This document shows, piece by piece, positions 34,756 to 43,633 of a stretch of DNA of 51,780 nt. The notes under the pieces were generated by a model. The model did not search any database and was not told where the DNA came from. It saw nothing but the letters and a program-made list of their open reading frames with translations. Each line of letters opens with the position of its first letter. Position 1 is the stretch's first letter. The position numbers and the translations under genes are program-made. The stretch lies in contig DLGT01000051.1 of NCBI GenBank assembly GCA_002482845.1, positions 1 through 51,780 on the forward strand. Reading direction: 5' to 3'. This stretch comes from Saprospiraceae bacterium UBA7687 (GTDB taxonomy: Bacteria > Bacteroidota > Bacteroidia > Chitinophagales > Saprospiraceae).

Positions 34756-34833
34756 TATTGAGTTTTTAGCAAGTGAGTGATGGAAATCTAAGAATATAAC
34801 CTAGAATTAATCTTGGTTTTCAGATAATAAATT

Positions 34834-34841
34834 TACTTTTG
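34834..34841 (+). promoter_or_regulatory. -7 element of the Na/Pi cotransporter gene
   Basis: TACTTTTG followed by CAAAC matches TAnnTTTG. Transcription near 34847 makes the in-frame GTG at 34859 an unlikely start and favours the ATG at 34904. Confidence 0.6.
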
Positions 34842-34903
34842 CAAACCATGCGTATAAGGTGGATCTAAGTTTGGAGCCACCCAAAAGTTTTAGGTATAAG
34901 TTT

Positions 34904-36595
34904 ATGGAATTTGGATTTATAGATATTGTTCAGATGATTGGTGCTGTAGGTATGTTTATCTACGGTATGAAACTAATGAGTGAATCTATCCAAAGAGCTG
35001 CAGGTGCTCAATTCAGGAATACTTTAAGTAATATCACTAGTAATAAATGGATAGGTTTATTGACTGGTTTTTTGATTACTGGCTTGATCCAATCTTCGTC
35101 AGCTACTACAGTTATGACCGTCAGTTTTGTAAACGCAGGATTGTTAGGCGTTACTGAATCGATTGGATTGATATTAGGTGCCAATATTGGTACTACAGTA
35201 ACAGGATGGTTGGTGTCACTTGCTGGTTTTAAATTGGTATTATCAGAGTATTCTGTTCCTTTATTTGCTATCGGTGTTCCATTGTTATTTTTCAAAAGTG
35301 GTAAATGGAAATATTGGGGCGAATTTATCATTGGTTTTGCTTCATTATTCTTAGGCTTGGGTTTTATGAGAGAAGCCGTTCCTACTTTGAATGACGATCC
35401 GTTGATGTTAGAATGGTTGAAAAACTTTACAGAATATGGGTTGTGGTCCAATTTGTTTTTTGTATTGATAGGTGTAGTTATTGCAGTATTAGTTCAATCA
35501 TCAAGTGTGGCTATGGCTATCACGCTCACTATGTGTGCACAAGGTTGGATGCCATTTGAAGTGGCAGCAGCATTGATTTTGGGTGAAAATATAGGAACAA
35601 CTTCTACAGCCTTAATTTCTTCAATCATTGGAAATAGGGAAGCAAAAATAGCTGCTAGAATACACACTTGGTTTAATGTCATAGGTGTGGCTTGGATGAT
35701 TATTATACTGCCATGGTTTTTACAAATATTAGCTTCTATTCTTAAAATTGATATTGATAGCATAAATGAAAATCCTGCCGATATTGCTATAGGATTATCT
35801 GCTTTCCACACTTTGTTTAATGTTTTGAATGCATTAATTCTAATCAATTTTGGACCAGCTTTGACACGGCTCGCATCTCTAGGTCTTCATGATAGCCATG
35901 AAGAAAATGATCGTGTGAAAATCAAATTAAATATAATAGGAAGCATCAATGGAATGCCTGAAATGGCTACTATACAACTACAAAAAGAGACAGAAAAATT
36001 TGGTGACATCATCGTAAAAATGGCAGAACATTTTCATACTATTATTAATACTACGGATATAAAAAAACAACAAAAACTCTTCAAACGCATCAGGCAATAT
36101 GAAGAAATGACTGACGAACTCGAGATTGTGATAACAGAATATATCACTAATCTCAGCAAAGAAGAAATGACATCACAAACAAGTTTGATCCTCAGAAATA
36201 TTCTTAATATCTGTAATGATTTAGAGCGCATTGCCGATATTTATTATTCACTTACTATTGTTCTACAAAAGAAAGCGGATGAAAATATATACTTTCTAGC
36301 TGAACAACGAGAGAAAATTAACGAGTTATCTATTCTGATCTCTCAAGCTTGCAAAATTATGTCTCAAAACCTTGCGGCTACCGACTACTCTACTGTTCAA
36401 AAAACAGCAGCTACATTAGCAGAAAAGAAAATAAATACTTTGCGTAACGAAATGCGCGAAGAACACTTGTTACGACTTGGTGCCGCAGACTACAACGTCA
36501 AATCTGCAATGGTATATAATAATGTGTTTACTTCGCTTGAGCGGATTGGTGATCATATACTCAATGTAACTGAAGCCGTGGTGGGTGAGGTTTAG
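34904..36595 (+). CDS. Na/Pi cotransporter with PhoU-like domain
   Basis: From the ATG at 34904 the product has 563 residues. Two inverted halves each carry the QSSS motif (LIQSSSATTVMTVSF and LVQSSSVAMAITLTM) and an NIGTT-type motif (GANIGTTVTG, GENIGTTSTA), the signature of the NptA/PNaS transporters. A soluble C-terminal PhoU-like four-helix region spans about 360-560. It should import phosphate with sodium across the inner membrane. A GTG at 34859 would add 15 residues but sits too close to the transcription start. No Pho regulators adjoin it. Confidence 0.92.
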   Translation: MEFGFIDIVQMIGAVGMFIYGMKLMSESIQRAAGAQFRNTLSNITSNKWIGLLTGFLITGLIQSSSATTVMTVSFVNAGLLGVTESIGLILGANIGTTVTGWLVSLAGFKLVLSEYSVPLFAIGVPLLFFKSGKWKYWGEFIIGFASLFLGLGFMREAVPTLNDDPLMLEWLKNFTEYGLWSNLFFVLIGVVIAVLVQSSSVAMAITLTMCAQGWMPFEVAAALILGENIGTTSTALISSIIGNREAKIAARIHTWFNVIGVAWMIIILPWFLQILASILKIDIDSINENPADIAIGLSAFHTLFNVLNALILINFGPALTRLASLGLHDSHEENDRVKIKLNIIGSINGMPEMATIQLQKETEKFGDIIVKMAEHFHTIINTTDIKKQQKLFKRIRQYEEMTDELEIVITEYITNLSKEEMTSQTSLILRNILNICNDLERIADIYYSLTIVLQKKADENIYFLAEQREKINELSILISQACKIMSQNLAATDYSTVQKTAATLAEKKINTLRNEMREEHLLRLGAADYNVKSAMVYNNVFTSLERIGDHILNVTEAVVGEV

Positions 36596-36649
36596 GAAGG
36601 ATTGGCAGCAATTCTGCAGTTCAACAAATCAACAGTTCCTGCAATTTAA

Positions 36650-38128
36650 TTACCGTTTTACTATTCTATTAAGTCCTGATTTTGCTTTCTGATGCAAACT
36701 GTTGCTATATCCAGCAGGATCCATTTTAAGACAGAGATTAAAATATTTTTTTGCTTCTGAATATTTCTGTTGGGTTTCATAGATAAGTCCTAGTTGTAAG
36801 GCAGCATTACAGCCATAATATTTTTTTGCATTTCCTTTGGAGATCGTAAGTTTATAGTAATGTATCGCATCAGCATAGTTTTTGAGCGCTTCTGTGACTC
36901 TTGCAAGTCTGTAGAAATATTCACCGTCTGTAAATGAAGCTTCAAAAGTTTTACTATTCAGAATGAGTAGATTATGACTTTTTGTATAATATCCACCATC
37001 GTACAACAATCTAGCTTTTAGCAAAATTTGATTGGGGACTTCTGTAGATTTGGCTTCTTTGTCTGCTTGTATATCTTCGTCAATGAGACTATTCCCACGA
37101 TTTGCACATAGTTTTATAGCATTTTTGTACTTACTCTCATCATTATGAATGGCCACATGGTACCACGCAAGTTTCTGGTAAGCTTCCTTTATATAGTGTT
37201 TGCCTTTAAAATTATTTAAGAATTTGAGAATATAAATATTGGCTTCTGGGTCTAGTTTGTAAAGTTTAAATTTACCATACATAAAATCCAAGTAGTAAAA
37301 AGGCATATATTCATCTCCCGTTGGTCTTTTTTCGAGGATTTTCAGAGCTAGATCATTATGACCATTTTTTTGGGCCATGGTAGCTTTCAGAAAACTAATC
37401 AAAGGACTAGATGTGGCATCCAATTGATATTTGTCAAATAATCCAAAAGCTTCTTCCTTTTTATTATTGCTGTAAAATAAGATGTAGCTATATATCGCTA
37501 CGATTTCGTCTTTAAAGATGCTTTTGGTTTTTTGTGCATGGTCAGCAAGAAGACTGATTTCTTTTGTCCCCATTTCTACAGATCCCCTGATGCCCATGAT
37601 CTTTCTGACCCAGCTTGGTACGCTCTCTGCCAATGCATGGATGATGCTTAGACTTTTATTGTTTTCGACGAAATTCGGAAATTTTTCTTTATTTTTTTCA
37701 AGAAGTTTGTATGCTTCATATACATCTCTGGCTGCATTTATTTTATCATCAAACTTCAATTTTATCGTTGCCCATTGTAGGATAATTTCTGCTTGACAAA
37801 ATAAATAATAGGGTGAGTTGGGATCTGAATTTTTAATTTTTTGAAGCCGAAGATCTCTATTTTTAATGAGCGATTTATACTTGATTGGATCTTCTTGGAT
37901 AAAAAGGGTAAAAAAATCCACATAATTTTCTACATAATATACCAACGCATTATCAGGATCTTTTAGTTTTAGCAAGTTTAACTGATAAGTGCCACTTTTT
38001 ATTTTTAAGGAACTTATATCCATGTAGGCATTTCTCAAATCTTCTGTAAACACAAGTTTTTTCTGACTCCAAGCATTTATACTTAGAAGACAAAAAAATA
38101 TGAGATATATACTCTTGGAAGACTTCAT
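36650..38128 (-). CDS. Secreted TPR-repeat protein
   Basis: The 492-residue protein has a signal peptide (SIYLIFFCLLSINAWSQ). TPR-like helical pairs fill most of the sequence, clearest at the C-terminus (FYRLARVTEALKNYADAIHYYKLTISKGNAKKYYGCNAALQLGLIYETQQKYSEAKKYFNLCLKM). TPR proteins act as scaffolds; the partner is unknown. It is probably periplasmic. It is convergent with the Na/Pi gene and lies downstream of the zinc-ribbon gene, whose terminator separates them. Confidence 0.82.
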   Translation of the reverse strand: MKSSKSIYLIFFCLLSINAWSQKKLVFTEDLRNAYMDISSLKIKSGTYQLNLLKLKDPDNALVYYVENYVDFFTLFIQEDPIKYKSLIKNRDLRLQKIKNSDPNSPYYLFCQAEIILQWATIKLKFDDKINAARDVYEAYKLLEKNKEKFPNFVENNKSLSIIHALAESVPSWVRKIMGIRGSVEMGTKEISLLADHAQKTKSIFKDEIVAIYSYILFYSNNKKEEAFGLFDKYQLDATSSPLISFLKATMAQKNGHNDLALKILEKRPTGDEYMPFYYLDFMYGKFKLYKLDPEANIYILKFLNNFKGKHYIKEAYQKLAWYHVAIHNDESKYKNAIKLCANRGNSLIDEDIQADKEAKSTEVPNQILLKARLLYDGGYYTKSHNLLILNSKTFEASFTDGEYFYRLARVTEALKNYADAIHYYKLTISKGNAKKYYGCNAALQLGLIYETQQKYSEAKKYFNLCLKMDPAGYSNSLHQKAKSGLNRIVKR

Positions 38129-38156
38129 GAAAGTGAACTAATGGAATAAAAGTTAT

Positions 38157-38199
38157 AAAAAAAAATCCCCAAATGATATGGAATCTATCATTTAGGGAT
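38157..38199 (-). terminator. Intrinsic terminator after the zinc-ribbon gene
   Basis: On the minus strand a 14-base stem (38186-38199 with 38165-38178, one mismatch) ends in a run of nine T. Confidence 0.88.
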
Positions 38200-38230
38200 C
38201 AATATTTTAATAAGAAAAAGCTGTGTTCAA

Positions 38231-38983
38231 TTAAGCTTCGTGTCCTTCTAAAATTGCTTCGTCTATTAGTACACGACCACAGTGCTCACAAGCGATGATT
38301 TTTTTCATCACACCTATTTCTATGATCAATTGTGGTGGTATTCTGTTAAAACATCCACCGCATGCTCCTCTTGCTACAGTCACTACAGCTAGACCATTTC
38401 TGTACGTCTTACGGATTTTATCATATGATGTTAATAATCTTTCGTCGATCTCTTTTCTCGCTTTATCAGATTCTTTAAGAAGTTTAGCTTCTTCTTTTTC
38501 TGTTTTTTCGATGATTTTAGAAAGTTCAACTTTTTTATTGTCAGCATCTTTTGATCTCGAACCAAGTTTGGCAAGAATGGTATCTAATGCTTCTTTTTTA
38601 GTGTCTCTTGTGACCGTTGCTTCTCTGATTTTTTTCTGAGAAAGTTGAATCTCCAGTTTTTGCAACTCTATTTCTTTTGTCAATGCGTCAAACTCTCTAT
38701 TGTTTTTTACATTGTCCAATTGTTTTTCGTATTTAACGATAAGCCCTTCAGACTCTTTGATATTGGCATTATGTTGATTGATTTCATGCTCGACATCAGC
38801 CACATTTATTTCTAATTTTTTTGAACGAGTCTTTAGTCCTGTGATTTCGTCTTCGAGGTCACTCACTTCGATAGGAAGTTCACCTTTTAAAATGCCGATT
38901 TCATCCATTTTGGAATCAATCTGCTGTAGCGCATGCAACGCTCTTAATTTATCTGCTATACTTTGTTCTTTAACCGCTGCCAT
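38231..38983 (-). CDS. Coiled-coil protein with C4 zinc ribbon
   Basis: The 250-residue protein begins with a long coiled coil (about residues 5-190, rich in Lys, Glu and Leu heptads). It ends in a zinc ribbon with CGGC and CEHC pairs (ACGGCFNRIPPQ, ACEHCGRVL). This is the zf-RING_7/C4-type family that commonly follows a Nif3-like gene in Bacteroidota and Actinobacteria, as it does here. Its function is unknown; nucleic-acid or ribosome binding is a reasonable guess. The gap to the Nif3 gene is only 10 bases, but a TAnnTTTG element inside the 3' end of that gene may give it its own transcript. Confidence 0.9.
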   Translation of the reverse strand: MAAVKEQSIADKLRALHALQQIDSKMDEIGILKGELPIEVSDLEDEITGLKTRSKKLEINVADVEHEINQHNANIKESEGLIVKYEKQLDNVKNNREFDALTKEIELQKLEIQLSQKKIREATVTRDTKKEALDTILAKLGSRSKDADNKKVELSKIIEKTEKEEAKLLKESDKARKEIDERLLTSYDKIRKTYRNGLAVVTVARGACGGCFNRIPPQLIIEIGVMKKIIACEHCGRVLIDEAILEGHEA

Positions 38984-38993
38984 ATGGATTATT

Positions 38994-39791
38994 TTAAAAG
39001 AATTTTATAGGATTAGTAACAATTTTTGTACAATGGGTCGCAAAGGTACTAAATTTATTAATTATTAAGTCATAAAGTAGGTCAATTGTAAATTTTTCGC
39101 TTTCAAAATGCCCAATATCCGCAATTATGATCTCATTATCGGCATCAAAGTACTCGTGATACTTAAAATCTGAAGAAATAAAGACGTCTGCGCCTTGTTT
39201 TTTTGCGGTATTCAATAAGAAACATCCTGAGCCACCACATACAGCTACTTTTGAAATGGTGGTTTTGCACAAATATGTGTGTTTTATAGTAGATAGTTCC
39301 ATCCGATCTTTGAGATATTCTAGAAAATAATCTGGTGACATTGGGTTCTCTAGATGACCTATCATACCTGCTCCTACTGGAGTGTCTCCGTATGTAACAT
39401 TAGGTTTTGGCTGTAGGATGGATGTATTTTGAAGTTTTAGTTTCTCAGCTATCTTTGTATTTACGCCATGGGCAAAGACATTGTCTAGATTGGTGTGTAT
39501 AGCAAATATCGCAATGTCATTTTTGATAGCTTTGATGATCGTCCTCTCTATGTAATTGGCGCCATTCAGCTTTTTGAGTCCTCTGAAAACTATAGGATGG
39601 TGTGCCACGACTACATTACAACCTAGCGCAATGGCTTCATCTATGACGGCTTCAATAGCATCTAGACATACGAGTACACCTTTTATCTCCATGCCATCAT
39701 GTCCTGTGATCAATCCTGCATTGTCATAATCTTCTTGTAGATGCGATGGTGCGATGGTATTTAGATAAGTGACGAGTTTGTGGAGTTGCAT
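38994..39791 (-). CDS. Nif3-like dinuclear metal centre protein
   Basis: The 265-residue protein matches the Nif3/YbgI family. Metal ligands are visible in VVAHHPIVFRG (His64, His65), LDN near residue 103 and IADIGHFESE near the C-terminus. The family forms hexameric rings and is often annotated as a GTP cyclohydrolase I type 2 homologue without proof. Many Bacteroidota members are about 365 residues because of an inserted domain between the two halves; this one is short like E. coli YbgI and lacks it. It is in a conserved pair with the zinc-ribbon protein. Confidence 0.92.
   Translation of the reverse strand: MQLHKLVTYLNTIAPSHLQEDYDNAGLITGHDGMEIKGVLVCLDAIEAVIDEAIALGCNVVVAHHPIVFRGLKKLNGANYIERTIIKAIKNDIAIFAIHTNLDNVFAHGVNTKIAEKLKLQNTSILQPKPNVTYGDTPVGAGMIGHLENPMSPDYFLEYLKDRMELSTIKHTYLCKTTISKVAVCGGSGCFLLNTAKKQGADVFISSDFKYHEYFDADNEIIIADIGHFESEKFTIDLLYDLIINKFSTFATHCTKIVTNPIKFF
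39041..39048 (-). promoter_or_regulatory. Possible internal promoter for the zinc-ribbon gene
   Basis: The minus strand reads TACCTTTG inside the 3' end of the Nif3-like gene, about 58 bases before the zinc-ribbon ATG. No clear -33 element is seen, so it may be chance. Confidence 0.4.
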
Positions 39792-39833
39792 GTAATAATT
39801 ATAAATTTTGCCAAGAAGATTATCCTAATAACA

Positions 39834-40472
39834 TTAAAAGATGTCTTTGGGTTTTTGAATATATTTTTTCGGGTCAGAGTATGCATTTTCAGACATCGAC
39901 TTCCATTCTTCAAGATGATTGAGATTCTTGAAATTTTCTGGATTAAGCATATTCATCTTTGGAATGTTTTGTTGATGTAGAAATTTCTGCAGAGAACGAT
40001 TGCCATTTGCAAAATAAGTTTCTAATAATGGTAAAGAAGTCGTCTCCCATATAGAAAGTAATGGCTCATATATCTGCTCCGTCGGATTGAAAAATGTGGT
40101 GCAAATATTGTTTTTATTTCTTTTGTCGATTAGAGTTTTGATATCGTCGCTGCTTATAAAGGGCATATCACACCCCAAAATCAAAATAGACGTTTCTAGT
40201 TTATTCATACAGCTTAAAATTGCCCCTATTGGTCCTTCAGCTTCGTAAAGATCTTTGATGCAAGGGTATTCGTAGGTGTTTTCAGCTTTTTGTTTTTCAT
40301 TTACAGAAAGAAAAATCTGATTACAATAAATAGCTAGCTTTTGGCCTGCTATTTTATATAATGATTGATTGTTTAATTCTAGAAGTGACTTGTCCCTACC
40401 CATTCTACTGCTTTTTCCACCCATAAGCACTACGCCTATGAGGTCATCATTTGGGAAGATTTTATCTGTCAT
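39834..40472 (-). CDS. mobA: Molybdenum cofactor guanylyltransferase
   Basis: The 212-residue nucleotidyltransferase has the MobA signature VVLMGGKSSRMGRDKSLLEL (GG-x-S-x-RMG-x-DK) and LGCDMPFIS, where the Asp binds metal. MobA links GMP to molybdopterin to form the bis-MGD cofactor used by DMSO-reductase-family enzymes such as formate dehydrogenase. Its start overlaps the stop of fdhD by four bases (ATGA), so they are coupled. Some Bacteroidota proteins of this type could instead be MobA-like with CTP, but the fdhD neighbour supports MobA. Confidence 0.9.
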   Translation of the reverse strand: MTDKIFPNDDLIGVVLMGGKSSRMGRDKSLLELNNQSLYKIAGQKLAIYCNQIFLSVNEKQKAENTYEYPCIKDLYEAEGPIGAILSCMNKLETSILILGCDMPFISSDDIKTLIDKRNKNNICTTFFNPTEQIYEPLLSIWETTSLPLLETYFANGNRSLQKFLHQQNIPKMNMLNPENFKNLNHLEEWKSMSENAYSDPKKYIQKPKDIF

Positions 40473-41296
40473 ATCTCACGGATTCTGTCGTGACCTGTAT
40501 AGATATTGTAACTAGATTTTTTTAGGAATCCAATTAATGTTTGACCCGTGCTTTGTGCAAGTTCCACGGCTAAGCTAGACGGCGCACCTACAGCAACAAT
40601 GATAGGAATACCTACCATACTTGCTTTTTGGATTAGCTCGAAACTTGCACGTCCACTTAATAAAAGTAAATGATCTCTCAAAGGCAAACGGTCATTTATC
40701 AATGCATTTCCTATCAGTTTGTCCAAAGCATTGTGCCGACCTACATCCTCGTAATGAAAAATATAACTGCCATCAGGATGAAAAAGTGCCGATGCATGTA
40801 GGCCACCCGTGGACTCGAAAGCCGACTGAACTTGTAGTAATTTAGCTTGTAAAGAAAACAACACTTCATTGCTAACACTTATTTTTTTAGTATCAATGGG
40901 ATAAATGGATTTGGTCAAGATAGCATCTACAGAGGACTTGCCACATACGCCACAACTGCTAGTGGTGTAAAAGTTTCTTTCGAGCGTAGCAGTAGATAAG
41001 ATTTCATTTTTAAGTTGGATATTGACAATATTTTCATCGATTTGAATGGCAGATATCACTTCGCTATAACTTTGAATCATTCCTTCAGTAAATAGAAAAC
41101 CAAGTGCCAAAGCTACGTCATCTCCAGGTGTCCGCATCGTGACGGAAATAGGACGATGATTAATTGAGATCTGCAATGGTGATTCTATCGCTAAGTAGTC
41201 ATCTACAGTTGTAGTCAAATCTGCACTGCATCTGATAATAGATGTTTTATGAATCTGCACTTCCTTTTTGATTAATTTATCCATGTGGATTTGCAT
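40469..41296 (-). CDS. fdhD: Formate dehydrogenase accessory sulfurtransferase FdhD
   Basis: The 275-residue protein carries the sulfur-transfer Cys-x2-Cys pair in SCGVCGKSSVD (Cys115, Cys118) and the conserved TPGDDVALALGFLFTEGMI, GGLHASALF and YEDVGRHNALDKLIG. FdhD passes sulfur from IscS to the bis-MGD cofactor, which activates formate dehydrogenase. The downstream mobA makes the same cofactor. The first ATG overlaps the upstream small gene by 20 bases; a second in-frame ATG four codons later is also possible. No formate dehydrogenase gene is in the window. Confidence 0.95.
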   Translation of the reverse strand: MQIHMDKLIKKEVQIHKTSIIRCSADLTTTVDDYLAIESPLQISINHRPISVTMRTPGDDVALALGFLFTEGMIQSYSEVISAIQIDENIVNIQLKNEILSTATLERNFYTTSSCGVCGKSSVDAILTKSIYPIDTKKISVSNEVLFSLQAKLLQVQSAFESTGGLHASALFHPDGSYIFHYEDVGRHNALDKLIGNALINDRLPLRDHLLLLSGRASFELIQKASMVGIPIIVAVGAPSSLAVELAQSTGQTLIGFLKKSSYNIYTGHDRIREI

Positions 41297-41642
41297 TTGG
41301 ATTTAGAAATAAATCTGACTCATCTTCATTAATACGTGGTTTCATGCATTGAAAGTCTTTTTCGATAAGAATATATAGACCATTCGCATCACGACCTTCA
41401 AATCCTATCCGCTCGTCGTTATCCCAATTCGTAAGCCAATCTTTTGGTATATGCACATTAATCGTGTCGTTTTCAAATGTAGCTGACAGTTCGTTTTCAT
41501 GAATGTTCTGGGTGATTTGGTACATCAGTATTCCATTACCAATATGACTTTTATCGAGTACAATACCACTTTGGACTAACATTTGTACATCTGGCATTGA
41601 AAGTCGTAACCTGATGGAATTGCCACTAATTCTAAGCTTCAT
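41277..41642 (-). CDS. Small conserved protein coupled to fdhD
   Basis: The 121-residue soluble protein begins MKLRISGNSIRLRLSMPDVQ. It continues with beta-strand-rich sequence and a NDERIGFEGRD stretch, then ends in a flexible tail with NPNANPHG. I recall proteins with this start (annotated DUF7009) beside molybdenum cofactor genes in Bacteroidota, but I am not certain of the accession. It overlaps fdhD by 20 bases and leads the group small protein-fdhD-mobA, which suggests a part in cofactor handling for a molybdoenzyme. No catalytic motif is apparent. Confidence 0.75.
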   Translation of the reverse strand: MKLRISGNSIRLRLSMPDVQMLVQSGIVLDKSHIGNGILMYQITQNIHENELSATFENDTINVHIPKDWLTNWDNDERIGFEGRDANGLYILIEKDFQCMKPRINEDESDLFLNPNANPHG

Positions 41643-41718
41643 ATGTTCCTGTTTTATATGAATGTAAAGCTAAGTGATTTTGATGAATCTAGAAAGGCTA
41701 AGTATTCTCAATAAAAGA

Positions 41719-42243
41719 CTAATCATCAAAAGATCCGAAAATGTCAAAATCTTCGTCTTCATCATCATCAAAGTCTATATCATCACTGTCATCAAATATC
41801 CTACCAGGCGGATTGAACAATCCCCATTCGTCTTCGATAGATTTTTGAGGATCGAAGGTTGCTATCCACGCTATGAATAATACCTTGTATTCATCTAATG
41901 CAGTGCGCAGTAAGTCCATGTAGGACACATATTCAAAATCAAAGGCGTCAAGACTATGCTTGTGTATATAAAGCGAATTTCCAGCCTGTCGGATTAGTGC
42001 TGCACATTCCATTTTGATATCCCAAAGACGGCCTGCTTCAGCACCACTTACTTTCACTTGTAGGATATACGAGTCTGCTTTCATAAATTCGGCTATGCTT
42101 TGCAACATCTCATCATCTTCAGGTATGAGCGCAACTATTTCATGGACTAAATCTATGATTTCGCCTCCTTTATTAAAAAGTGCTTGTGCTTCTGGAGATT
42201 TTAAATTTCTCTGTATTGCCATTACTTTATTCCAAGCTAGCAT
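41719..42243 (-). CDS. Conserved hypothetical protein with very acidic tail
   Basis: The 174-residue protein is mostly helical (about residues 1-140; for example ALFNKGGEIIDLVHEIVALIPEDDEM and LDALIR-like repeats). It ends in a tail in which 15 of the last 26 residues are Asp or Glu. There is no signal peptide or membrane segment. I do not recognise the family. The hydrophobic-acidic alternation in the tail resembles tails that bind basic proteins or nucleic-acid-binding surfaces, but this is only a guess. It lies 76 bases upstream of the fdhD group on the same strand. Confidence 0.7.
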   Translation of the reverse strand: MLAWNKVMAIQRNLKSPEAQALFNKGGEIIDLVHEIVALIPEDDEMLQSIAEFMKADSYILQVKVSGAEAGRLWDIKMECAALIRQAGNSLYIHKHSLDAFDFEYVSYMDLLRTALDEYKVLFIAWIATFDPQKSIEDEWGLFNPPGRIFDDSDDIDFDDDEDEDFDIFGSFDD

Positions 42244-42315
42244 TTGAGATAGCTATTAACTTTGACAAAAATAAATGTAAATAAAAGTGTTAAATTCTTA
42301 TGATTTTAACTTTCC

Positions 42316-43377
42316 TTACTTCTTGGTTTTTGAAATTTGATCACATTTCCTGATGATGATTTCTACCCTCCTATTTTCTTGGTGCTCAGCTTCTGTTCTT
42401 GGATTTGGAAATTTCATTTTAGTGTTACTATATCCGACCGCATTCATTCTTTTTGGGTCTATTCCGTTTTTATTTAGGTAATTATAGATTGATTTTGCAC
42501 GATCTATAGCTAGGTCAAAGAATTTTCCTGAGCTTAAAGGCGCACCAGGGAAATTAACATGACCACCAATTTCAAAACATACTTTTTCATTGATTTGCAT
42601 AGTCCTTAATAGGTTGTTTAAAGCTGGCTCACTTTCAGGTAATACACCAGCTTGATCACCCACAAATTTTATGTCATTGATGTCAAATACTTTGTCAATT
42701 TTAATTGATTTTAGTATAATATTGACAGGTGAAATCTCTTGACTTTTCGGAACATTGACAGCTAATGATTGAGAGAAGAAATTTTTAGCTGAAGCACTTA
42801 GATTTAGTTTTTGCCCTACTGGAACGTACATAGAAAATTCTCTATCTTTTCCCACAATAGTAGAATCTCTAAAAGTACCGCCTGAAATTAAAACTTTTGC
42901 ACTAAAGTTTTTTGTGACGGTATCTGGACGTACGGTTCCTTTGAGCAAATAGTATGTAGTTGGTTTCATAATACGAACGACAGACCTTCGGTTTTCGCTA
43001 TTACTTTGTTCGTCTTTTCCTGATTTTAGTGGTCTACTTTCACCGTATGCCGTACCTGATATTTGAGTGCTATCCACTCCGAAGTTTATCAAAACATTTT
43101 TAACAGCTTGGGTTCTTTTTTGGGCTAATATCTGATTTGCAGTCGAACTTCCTACTTGATCTGTATGTGATTCGATTTGAATTTTATGATCCTTTGCTTG
43201 AACTGATTTACCAATGAAATCTTTTAATGTTTTAATACTTTCTTCGGACAGTTGATGTTCGTTGGAATTGTATTGGAGAGTGAGGGATGAGAATTCAGTC
43301 GATATTTCTTTTGTCTGCGTCAGACCAAGGGTAGATTGAAGTAAAATCAATGCGAAAATAAAAATTCTAAGTATCAT
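42316..43377 (-). CDS. Exported protein with two OmpA-like domains
   Basis: The 353-residue protein has a signal peptide (IFIFALILLQSTLGLTQ). The first OmpA-like domain is at about 30-140, with IESHTDQVGSSTANQILAQKR, where Asp and Arg are the peptidoglycan-binding residues. A beta-sandwich-like middle (about 145-235) follows. A second OmpA-like domain is at about 245-345, in which GHTD is replaced by GHVNFPG while the Arg in IDRAKS remains. No barrel is present, so it is a periplasmic peptidoglycan-linked protein rather than a porin. A stem-loop lies upstream in its leader region. Confidence 0.85.
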   Translation of the reverse strand: MILRIFIFALILLQSTLGLTQTKEISTEFSSLTLQYNSNEHQLSEESIKTLKDFIGKSVQAKDHKIQIESHTDQVGSSTANQILAQKRTQAVKNVLINFGVDSTQISGTAYGESRPLKSGKDEQSNSENRRSVVRIMKPTTYYLLKGTVRPDTVTKNFSAKVLISGGTFRDSTIVGKDREFSMYVPVGQKLNLSASAKNFFSQSLAVNVPKSQEISPVNIILKSIKIDKVFDINDIKFVGDQAGVLPESEPALNNLLRTMQINEKVCFEIGGHVNFPGAPLSSGKFFDLAIDRAKSIYNYLNKNGIDPKRMNAVGYSNTKMKFPNPRTEAEHQENRRVEIIIRKCDQISKTKK

Positions 43378-43504
43378 CTGTTTATCAAATAAGTGGTTGA
43401 TTAATCGTTATCCTATTCACACAACGAATAAAATACTCAAAATGATGCATTATTGTCTCAATTATTTTTAAAAATAGATGATTTTATGATCCTATAAATG
43501 ATAG

Positions 43505-43545
43505 AAGGTGGAAATCTTACACCATAAGCGCAAAATTTCCACCTT
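43505..43545 (-). terminator. Stem-loop between the barrel-like gene and the OmpA-like gene
   Basis: AAGGTGGAAAT and ATTTCCACCTT form a perfect 11-base stem with a 19-nt loop. It lies 88 bases beyond the upstream gene's stop and about 130 bases before the next start. No T run follows on the minus strand, so terminator is the likeliest but unproven reading. Confidence 0.45.
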
Positions 43546-43633
43546 GTACATCCATTTGTCTTAGTTTTGCAATGTAATTCAATAAAATGACTTCTAGAAA
43601 GGCCTATCAGCAAAACATAAAAAAATACTTCCT

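Noticed and set aside
34859..34903. GTG start for the Na/Pi cotransporter
   Set aside because: It sits about 12 bases after the predicted transcription start and adds residues atypical for the family; the ATG at 34904 fits better.
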